A stretch of 48,773 bases of DNA, from positions 1-48,773 of the forward strand of contig JBBHKE010002364.1 of the NCBI GenBank assembly GCA_037447655.1, in the 5' to 3' direction. Every line of letters begins with the position of its first letter. The stretch's first letter is position 1. Below, one piece after another: positions 1 through 7,330 of the stretch. The notes beneath the pieces are model-generated. The model saw nothing but the letters and a program-made list of their open reading frames with translations. It made no database searches and was not told the DNA's origin. The stretch is from Zygnema cylindricum (taxonomy: Eukaryota > Streptophyta > Zygnematophyceae > Zygnematales > Zygnemataceae). The translations under genes were made by a program, and so were the position numbers.

Positions 1-770
1 GAAATGGTCAAAAACCAACACGTGTCTTATCCGAACTTGTTCTTTTAACTCCTGGAATTTGTGCTGCCAAATGTTATTTCTCCACATGGCTCCAGGTCAT
101 GCCACGTTTGAAAAACGGTATCGTACTGAAAGTACAAGTGCCAGAGTAATTTTTGTACGTACATTGTACGACATCGCCATAGTGCGACATTTGTCACTCT
201 CGGATTTGTTGTCTTCCGTTCTAGAAATTTCGTAAGCCCGAATGATGTTGCCACGTGTCATCCGGAGTGGTGGCGTCTGCAAATTGCCAAACTGTCCTTT
301 CTGCGATGTCGCCGCTAACCACGACAGTCCGATTTACATCGTCATTTGAAACGGACCGTCGAAATAAATGTCTGTACTATTTATTTCGTCTGGTACTAAA
401 AGTACAATTGTTTCTATGCCCTATATATTGTAATCCAGTTAAATGGAAAACCCTACCTGTAACTATTTAATATCTATCAAACCCTATATGTCCTAGCACT
501 AGTCCTAGAACAAATGGACAAAGCTAACTGCTACTGGATGTTTGATGGACGGTAGGTACCAGGATCAAATCCTGGGTCCGTCAAATACCTTTTTAGTAAA
601 CATACCATTATCTACTATTGTCTCTCTGGAGAGCTTAGGCAGCCATGGCTCTTGCTCCCTCTGCAGCCTTTAGTGTTTACAACAAGTGTGGGGGCTTGGA
701 GAAGGGAGTCAAAGGCAAACTGCCTTTGCTCTTTTTTTATCTAAATAAAGACCTACCTTTAATATCAACA
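1..770 (-). mobile_element. Copia-type LTR, cut by the window edge
   Basis: This is an LTR in reverse orientation. Read on the minus strand it starts at 770 with TGTTGATATT, the same start as the LTRs at 6109 and 9205. It then shows the shared LTR landmarks: the purine-rich block, the GAGCCATGGCTGCC-like core (plus-strand copy near 640), the hairpin CCAGGATCAAATCCTGG at 559-575, and the CACGTG/CATCCGGAGTGG block near 250. It is clearly related to the LTR at 20138-21646, also minus strand. Its other end lies outside the window, so it cannot be said whether it is a solo LTR or belongs to a full element. Confidence 0.8.
559..575 (-). repeat. Conserved LTR hairpin with a B-box-like core
   Basis: CCAGGATCAAATCCTGG has 5-bp arms (CCAGG/CCTGG) around a 7-nt loop, the geometry of a tRNA T-arm. 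Its core GATCAAATC fits the Pol III B-box consensus GWTCRANNC. Related versions occur in every LTR here (near 2053, 6309, 9405, 17043 and 21433), always antisense to the LTR. A functional role is inference. Confidence 0.5.
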
Positions 771-1008
771 AGTGGCACTCTGTAGAAACTATCCCGGTTG
801 TGTTGCTGTAAATCTGCACCCAAGGGTGTTTGGATATCATTTTTCTTGTTTTTATAGATCTGGTCCTTTGGCCTTGCCAACTGTTTGCAGGGTAGAGGTT
901 TTGGTATACCGGCTTCTTTCTAGATACGACCATCGGGTCGTGATAGTGATTGAGTGTGTTGATTGGACGAGTGGATTGGTTTGACACGTGTTGCATCTTG
1001 GTTAGGTA
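771..1008 (+). other. Leader or upstream part of the methyltransferase element, unresolved
   Basis: This spacer lies between the minus-strand LTR and the first recognisable gag codons. The reading frame used by the downstream gag is open from 772 to 981, but the residues match nothing I recognise and two more stops follow before 1009. It may be untranslated leader or a decayed gag N-terminus. No primer-binding site complementary to a tRNA 3' end is evident. Confidence 0.35.
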
Positions 1009-1826
1009 GTGCTAAACATTTCATTATCGTTGTCAGAGGTTCTCCCTCTGTTTATGCTAACGGATTGGGATAACCTTCCTTACCAATCTGCTTCCACCCG
1101 AGGCGGTACATTTTACCGTTCTCAGCATTTAGATCCTTCAGATTTTCCCGAATTATTGACCGTGTCCGATCCGATTGCGGATCGCAGATCGCGGTCTGTA
1201 GAGTCTGGTTTGACATCCCCGTCATCGTTATCCTCGGTTTCATCTTGGTCATACCTAGAGGGGACCGAAGAAGACTTTCCGGAGGAAACCTCTCTAACTC
1301 CTCACACTCGTAGGTTCCCCGCCAGCCTAGCTTTGACAAAATCGGCACATCCGCCTCCTTACGACATGGCTTCCTCTTCAGAGGGATCCATGGGTAAGAT
1401 GCACTTCTGCTTTTCCTGATTAAAAGACACTATGTCCTTATCTCATTTCCGTATGTTATACAACACGGAAATGCGGGATCTAGCATTTAGATATCAAGAT
1501 AGGTTTGACCTCTGTGTCGCCTTTTCCCTTCTCGGTCGATACCTCCATGGTATGGCCCTCACTCTCTACACTCGCAAGTACGAGGAAGTTCTTGCGATGA
1601 CAGAGTACTTGGCTCCCTTTTCGAGGTTACCAGAAGTCCTCGGTTAGGTGGATATCCCATATCAAGCCGCGAGACCATCTAGATTAGATGCCAATGGGGA
1701 CGAGTTATATCCAACTATCCTCGAGGTTCTTCGTAAGTATGCAGTGGCTGCCCAAGCGGCGGTCCCAACTAGATCGGGGGGCACCATTCCCTTACGTGAC
1801 CCTCTCTCAGTCATGTTTGACATCCT
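1009..1826 (+). pseudogene. Gag N-terminal part of element E, interrupted
   Basis: About 270 codons, mostly open, broken by TGA at 1417 and TAG at 1645. The N-terminal third is Ser/Pro/acidic-rich and probably disordered. From about 1432 it becomes a helical capsid-like region (Met-Ser-Leu-Ser-His-Phe-Arg-Met onward) with even Leu/Tyr/Arg spacing. Gag would form the particle that packages the element's RNA. The frame runs straight into the solo LTR at 1827 and resumes after it. Assignment rests mainly on position upstream of zinc knuckles and protease in the same frame, since the capsid residues alone are not diagnostic. The start at 1009 is arbitrary. Confidence 0.55.
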
Positions 1827-2891
1827 TGTAGAAATTGATGGTTCCTTTTTAAGTATTTTCTAGGTCTAAATTAAAATACAGAGAGAAGCCGAGGCAGTCT
1901 ATCTCTAACTTCTCTCTCCAACACCCACACTTGTCGCAGTCACTGAGAAGTTGGAGTGGAAGCTAGAGCCATGGCTGCCTAGGCTATCTAGAGGTTTACG
2001 GAAAATAGATTAGTTTATTTACCGATAAGTTTATTTTCTAAAAGGGTAGATGTCGGAACCAGGATTTAATCTTGGTATCTGCAAAATGTTAGCAAGCCGG
2101 TAGCCCGTAGTCCTAACCATTAAGTCTAAGTTGATGATACATGATATAGGGTTTGATATTTATTTAAATATTATTACGTATGATAATTCATTTAACTGCG
2201 ACTGTCTACGGGATACATAGATCCAGCTATATAAAAATACAGATTACGGTATGTATAAGAAATTAGTACCGCACATTTATTTCTTTAACAAAACAAATAC
2301 CGCGCATGTATTTATGACAGCTACGATTGAAATCTGCATTCAATCGGACGGCCGGGAAGAAAGCCGAGATCACGCAAGAGAATCTTGACGGTTTGTGGTC
2401 ATCGCCACATAGGATGATACGTGGCAAAGTTACGTTGGATCGCGGCATCCCTTGAGATTACGGGACCGAACTCGGATATTACATGTGTCGACTTTTAAGC
2501 CATATCATACAGTTTCCGTACAAAATGTACACCGACAGCTGTACTTTTGTGTACGGAAGTGTAATATAATTGGTTCCGTACATCAGTAGATAGAGTTTGT
2601 GAGAGAGATAGGACTTGTGAAAAAATGGTAGATAGGACCCTCTCTCCCAAAGAGCTTCTATATAAAAGGTCAACTTTGACCCTCCATAACTTACTACTCA
2701 GGGGAGCAAATTCAGAGGTTTTTTTTGATATCGACTCAAGGGAGTCTTGCCTTTACAAGGGTGAAGGTGGCCAAAGTTTTTGTTCAATAGGGTGGCAGTT
2801 ATTCTTGCTGGAACACAAAGGGGTTAGGGTTATCCTAGAGGCTTCTTAAAAGCTGTCCACCCTGAGGACTTAGGGAGGTCTCAGAGTTTCA
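1827..2891 (+). mobile_element. Solo copia LTR inserted in the gag of element E
   Basis: Starts TGTAGAAATTGATGG and ends in TCAGAGTTTCA. It aligns over its full length with the LTR at 16828-17878. No internal region of that element adjoins it, so it is a solo LTR left by LTR-LTR recombination. The left flank is ATCCT and the right flank begins CCT, consistent with a 5-bp target duplication that lost two bases. LTR plus remaining duplication is 1068 bp, a multiple of three, which explains why gag keeps its frame across it. Confidence 0.8.
2659..2668 (+). promoter_or_regulatory. LTR TATA box
   Basis: A clean TATATAAAAG lies in the right half of the solo LTR, just downstream of an AGAGAGCTTC-like block. 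The equivalent place in the LTRs of A holds TATAAAT (6975-6981). In the LTR at 16828 it has decayed to TGTACAAAAG. This marks the expected transcription start zone between U3 and R. Confidence 0.6.
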
Positions 2892-3900
2892 CCTCCGAGA
2901 GGAGTACCGGATGCAAAATCTGGATCAGATCAAAAAATTGATGAACTTCGAGCGTAGGCCAGGTGAAACTGCCCCTGCCTTGCGAGCTAAGATGGAAACT
3001 CTGCGGGAGGCATTACCGGACCTCATGTGCCATGCGGAGGCTTTCCAGAAATTTGTGGGACAGTTTCCATTTCCATCAAAGAGGTTTATCTTAAACCACC
3101 TCAGCCAGATGTATGGACTGAAATTCACCTTTGAGCAAGCAGCTCAATACGCGGTAGAGTATGAGATGCAGACATCGTGGTGGGACGCCCATGAGCGTTC
3201 CAAACCTCCTCACAGTGAATCGGTAAATCCATCTCCTCCTCCACCTAAAAACCCATGGCCTCCCAATAAGGCCTAGAAGACGCCGGCCAGGGGAACTCCA
3301 CCTGTTGGTCTCGAAAACCGAATGTGTTTCCGATGTGGAAAAATCGGGCACGATGCCCACATGTGTCATGACTAGGTGGCCACTTGCACTCATTGCCACC
3401 AAAAGGGACATTATGTCCATCGGTGCCACATCAAAGACCCTAATTTCACTTATCAAAATTAGATAAAGAACGGCAAAATTCCGGCCAGTTTCGCGAAACT
3501 AGTCACTCCGCCTAAGGAGACCGAAAAAGAGGAAGCTCCTCGAAAGATCTCGCGTAGAGATAGAGAGAAGGCCGAGCTTCAAGCCAAAATGGCGGCTATG
3601 ATGAAAGAGTAATTTGCAGCATTCATGGCGGAAATGAAACTCCAGTTTACTGAGTTGGCTAGGACCGTCGTCCACATGCCGTCGTTGGCCGGGCGAACCG
3701 TTCTGGATTCCACTGTCCTACAACGGGTGGCCACATTTGAAAAGTGCTTAGCAGACCATAACTGAGTGGGTAAATTCCAAAATTCTCGTGTCCCACTCCC
3801 ACTTTCAAAAGAGCCTCTGCCCTCCCTACCGGACACCGCTCATACCATCGCAACAGAGGCACTGACCATATTGGATTGCACTATTCATGAGGCTCATTGA
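2892..3900 (+). pseudogene. Gag C-terminal part of element E with two CCHC zinc knuckles
   Basis: Continues the frame of 1009-1826 after the solo LTR. Codons 2911-3273 form a helical capsid segment (LRAKMETLREALPDL and so on) followed by a proline-rich linker. Two nucleic-acid-binding knuckles follow. The first, C-x2-C-x4-H-x4-C at 3325-3366, contains CFRCGKIGH. The second, of the same spacing at 3385-3426, contains CTHCHQKGH. A charged coiled-coil-like stretch (about 3520-3660) comes next. Five nonsense codons interrupt it (3274, 3373, 3460, 3610, 3763), with a sixth at 3898, and there is no indel. Double knuckles are usual for the nucleocapsid part of Ty3-type gag. Confidence 0.7.
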
Positions 3901-4470
3901 GTGAAGGAGCGATTAAGTATTATTTCAACGATGTTGGAGGATGTACCAAAAGCCCTTCCCCTCGTTGATGAGGTCGCAGCAGCAGCCGCTTTGAGGGCTT
4001 TGCAATTTAACCGCAGTCTTTCAGCAGTTCAACCAGTTACTACAGAAGAGCGTCGTAATCTCGATCCCCGTATCTGTTTCCTTGATAACTATTGTAGATC
4101 ATTCTCAGTGAACGGTGTTCACTCCACTCTTCCTCTCATGGACATCGGGGCCAAACGCGTGATCCTCGGATCCGGATTTGCGCTCAAGCTTGGTCTGACA
4201 CCAGACAAGCTCTAAGTGACCGCTACGCGCCTTCTTACTTTGGTTGGGACCACGGAGCCGGTCCTCGGAATCATAAAGGACCCGCTCATCTTTCGGTTTC
4301 AAACAGGAACCAAAAATGAGTCCGTTGAAATATGCGTCAGAGCATTGGTCACTAAATGTGACGACTATGAGTGTTTGGTGGGTCAAGACATTATATTTCG
4401 AATTGGCGGTGGCGTGGACATGCACGACCAAACATTTTCTTACCGTCCGACACACTTTTTGGAGCGCAAA
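3901..4470 (+). pseudogene. Retropepsin-like aspartic protease of element E
   Basis: Cleaves the gag-pol precursor in functional relatives. The active-site strand reads LPLMDIGAKRVILGSGFALKLGL (4129-4197), the layout of the usual (L/V)-D-(S/T)-G-A motif followed by a helix, but the second residue is Ile instead of Thr or Ser. That change would follow from one C-to-T transition. The C-terminal part shows the hydrophobic D-Y-E-C-L-V-G-Q-D strand (about 4366-4395), typical of the second conserved block (ILGxD). A TAA at 4213 interrupts it. The product is almost certainly inactive. Confidence 0.7.
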
Positions 4471-4794
4471 TTCTGCCTCCCTCTCATTTTTGCCCGCCGA
4501 CCTTTGCCCATTATGGCTCACGCAGCTGCAGCTCTTCCCGCATTTTTTATGAACTCCGTTGGGGAGGAAATTTTCCACTCTCTTTTTGCCGAAGAAATCA
4601 TACTGGATAGTTTTCCTTTACCCGAGCTCTTTTCGGAACCGGGTTTTCTCATCAATTCCCACACATTTGACAATATTTATAAGTCCACATTATCTATTCC
4701 ATTAATGACTATCCCTCCTATACCTACATTTGCAACTGATCCTTCGGGTTTCCTTCCTATCAGTTGGAAGCCCGTACAGGTGAGTCCTCATTCG

Positions 4795-5295
4795 GACAGG
4801 GTTGTTATCTTAGATCTATTCGCTGGGATAGAAACTTCATTATTGTCATGTTTACGGAATGGTCTCCTCATCCATCACTACTATACAGTAGAAATTGATG
4901 CATTAGCTAGAAATGCACAATTGCACCATTGTAATCTCCTGCATTCACAGTATCCACAGTTGTTTCCAAAGTCAACCTTTCTACACATGCATACTGCTCC
5001 TCCACAAGACATCCGCATCCTTAGTAATCATCATCTACGGGATGTCGAACCGATAGATCTTGTTTTCAAAGGGTGGGAGTGTCAAGGCATGTCTTGGGTC
5101 GGTAAAGGTCTTGGATTGGTGGATCCCCGTACCAAACTGTTTTTTGAGCTTTTGAGGGTCCTTCATTTTCTTCAAACCATGGCCAAGCCTGTCGGATACA
5201 TTTTAGAGAACGTCGCCGCTTATAATGATTAGTGGACAATTCTGGTCCAAACACTTAAATTCTTGTCAGTAGGGTGTCTGGTGAACCATGTACAT
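4795..5295 (+). pseudogene. C5 cytosine-specific DNA methyltransferase domain in a retroelement
   Basis: In relatives this fold transfers methyl from S-adenosylmethionine to cytosine C5. Visible blocks in the 338-codon ORF from 4216: motif I, VVILDLFAGIETSLLSCLR (residues about 196-213), the SAM-binding strand and loop, where the usual second Gly of FxGxG is Glu; the acidic motif II strand YYTVEID; motif IV, DLVFKGWECQG, with the catalytic Cys at 5080-5082 (residue 289) and Glu replacing the usual Pro before it; and motif VI, GYILENV, with the catalytic Glu at 5206. The LFFELLRVLHFLQ helix between motifs IV and VI fits the family. A TAG at 5230 ends the ORF. The frame stays plausible to about 5295 and no motif VIII or later is present. 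It lies in the frame of gag and protease, so it was part of the element's polyprotein. This copy is dead. Confidence 0.75.
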
Positions 5296-5574
5296 ACGTT
5301 TTTGATGTTTCCTATATCTTTTGGATGTTTTTTAGATCTTTTGAGTATTTAGTTCAATTGGGATTGATCAATTCAATACAGAATGTACATTGTACACAAG
5401 AATTAAAGAAATGAGAGCACTGAGTGCAGTTTAAGGTGTTTTATGCTCTATTGTCTCTAATTTGCTTGTAGTACATGTTTGTTTGGTTGAAATACCTCTT
5501 TCGTTTGGAGTTACATGTCTTACACTATAGATCTAGTCTTTTAGGCATTTCTCTTTGGGTTTGCTTCCGCTAAC
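5296..5574 (+). other. Junction region and presumed leader of copia element O
   Basis: Between the truncated methyltransferase domain and the first gag ATG of element O. AT-rich, with no ORF of note, no recognisable LTR end and no tRNA-complementary primer site. It probably holds part of O's untranslated leader; the true breakpoint between elements E and O lies here. Confidence 0.4.
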
Positions 5575-6108
5575 ATGTCTGATAATGGCTCAGCTCCTAT
5601 TGCAAGTGCTCCTATTAGCCCTAGTGCTCCACCTGCTCTTGCTGGTGCAAGTGTGACTCCTACTGGGAGTGGATCACAGCCGAGTCTTAATGCCCATGAC
5701 CTTCAACAGGTTATGGGCCCACCGCCCAAATTGCCTATTTTTGATGGAACTGACTTCTTATATTGGGAAGATATGTTGAGCTCATATTTCGAGGAGAGGG
5801 ACTTGTCACCCATTGTGGAAGGAACTGCCGATGAGACTGCACCGAATTGGAGAAAGAAGAATCTCCACTGCCTCAACGTCTTGAAACAGGCAATGACAAA
5901 AGATTTGGTAATGTTGTATCTTGAGTTGAAGAAAGCTTGTGAAGTTTGGTTTAGTGTACGTGCTATTTATGTTCAGCTAGATGTTACAGTGCAGACTAAC
6001 ATTGTCACTCAGATCTTTGAATTTAAGTATTGAGGAGGTAGTATGTCAGATCATTGTCACACTATTAAAAGGTTGTTCCTTCAAGTACTAGTGCAGGTGG
6101 GGACTTTT
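5575..6108 (+). pseudogene. Copia gag N-terminus of element O, split by element A
   Basis: Opens at ATG 5575 with a Ser/Ala/Pro-rich head, then the copia gag signature VMGPPPKLPIFDGTDFLYWE (residues about 45-64; F-x-G-T-x-Y-x-W pattern) and a helical UBN2-type gag region. It is interrupted by TGA at 6031 and by a frame change near 6090. At 6108 the sequence is cut by the LTR of element A. Gag resumes at 10451 in a frame that reads straight through once A and one CTTTT copy are set aside. Gag forms the virus-like particle of copia elements. Confidence 0.8.
6104..6108 (+). repeat. Left target-site duplication of element A (CTTTT)
   Basis: CTTTT immediately precedes the TG of the left LTR and is repeated directly after the CA of the right LTR (10446-10450). 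Five bases is the usual duplication length for copia elements, and both copies fall at the same point of O's gag. Confidence 0.9.
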
Positions 6109-6515
6109 TGTTGATATTTGAGTATTTTATAGGTCTGTATTAGGATAGAAAAAGAGTTGAGGCGGTCTGCCTCTAACTCCCCTTTCCAAGCCCCCATACT
6201 TGTCGTAGTCATTGAAGGCTGGATAGGGAGCTAGAGCCATGGCTGCCTAGGCTCTCTAGAGAAGACAGGGGGTAAATTATGTAGTCTTACCAAAAGTTAG
6301 TTGACGGACCCAGGAATTGATCCTGGTACCTACCGTCCATCAATCCGCGTTAGCCGTTAGCTCTAGCCGTTATGTCTAGAACAGATATTACGATATGTAG
6401 GGTTTGACAAATATATAAATCGTTATATGTAGATTAATCCGTTTAACGGCTAATAGATACTTAGTACATAGATACAGTTTAATTTAGTACGAAGTACGGA
6501 ATGGGGGCAGAACGG

Positions 6516-6608
6516 ATACCGCGCATTTGTTTCGATAGCGAAACAAATACCGCGCATTTGTTTCGACAGCGAAACAAATACCGCGCATTTGTTTCGATAG
6601 CGAAACAA
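6516..6608 (+). repeat. Three tandem 31-bp hairpin repeats in the LTR
   Basis: Three adjacent units beginning ATACCGCGCATTTG. Each includes the inverted repeat TTGTTTCG-ATA-GCGAAACAA. The copies differ by single bases. The right LTR has the same triplet at 9611-9703. Related LTRs here (near 2281 and 17241) have one decayed copy, so the unit was amplified in the A lineage. Position in U3 suggests an enhancer-like role (inference). Confidence 0.75.
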
Positions 6609-6730
6609 GTACCGCGCGTCGAATTTCAGCGGCTACGATTATAGCCGGTCTTGATCGGACAGCCACGATAGGCGCCGCGATCACGGAAAAGGCATTTTTG
6701 GCGTTTTACGGTCTTTGTCACGTCATGTGA

Positions 6731-6800
6731 CACGTGGCGTGATAACATTGGACTACGGGAATTCCGGAGATTACAGGAACTAATCCTGATTTGACACGTG
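6731..6800 (+). promoter_or_regulatory. Two G-boxes in the LTR U3
   Basis: CACGTG at 6731-6736 (context GACACGTGGC) and again at 6795-6800 (context GACACGTGTC). Plant bZIP and bHLH factors bind this core. Both lie upstream of the TATA box at 6975. The same pair occurs in the right LTR. Confidence 0.5.
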
Positions 6801-6974
6801 TCGACATTTTGGCCATGTCGTACAATGGCCGTACAGAAAGTACACCGGCACCTGTACTTTTCTGTACGACACAGTAATTTGATTGGTGCCGTACTTCAGT
6901 AGATAGAGTTTTAGAGAGGGTATAGGACTTAGAAAATTTTGGGTAGGCAGCTGCCTCTCCCAGAGAGCACCCTG

Positions 6975-6981
6975 TATAAAT
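6975..6981 (+). promoter_or_regulatory. LTR TATA box of element A
   Basis: TATAAAT in the context CCTGTATAAATGG, at the same relative place as TATAAAA in the solo LTR at 2661. Transcription of element A would start shortly downstream. Confidence 0.55.
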
Positions 6982-7330
6982 GGCAAACTTTGGCCAGCCA
7001 TAACTATTAATTTACTTGACCATTTTCAGTGATTCTTTTTGCTGCGGACTCAGGGGAGTCTAGGCTACACAGGGGTGTAGTCGGTCAGAGTTTTTGTCTG
7101 CCAGGGTGGCTGTATTTCTAAGGGAAAGTCAAAGTGGGTGAATGTGTCCAAATCTCATATTCTAACTTTGCATTCTATGGTGGAACTGAGCACACAGAAA
7201 GTGTTATTTCACAGGGGTGAATCTATATTGGGGTTCAGATTGTCAAGGGGTCAGTCACTTGGGTTTATATTAACTTGGAGTCGGCACTATCTAGATTAGC
7301 TTCTTTTGGATCTGCATACTCTGAGGGCCA

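Larger units (their letters stand above)
1009..5295 (+). mobile_element. Decayed gag-protease-methyltransferase LTR retroelement (element E)
   Basis: One reading frame (codon starts equal to 1 modulo 3) carries, in order, a gag-like region, two CCHC zinc knuckles (3325-3366 and 3385-3426), a retropepsin (about 4085-4450) and a C5 cytosine methyltransferase domain (4795-5295). I counted ten in-frame stops (1417, 1645, 3274, 3373, 3460, 3610, 3763, 3898, 4213, 5230) and no frameshift. A 1068-bp solo-LTR insertion, divisible by three, lies inside gag. Reverse transcriptase, RNase H and integrase are missing downstream, where the sequence changes to an unrelated copia gag leader. The gag with two knuckles and a DxG protease suggests a Ty3/gypsy-type element, but without RT this is not proven. 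LTRs of this element are not visible in the window. Confidence 0.75.
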
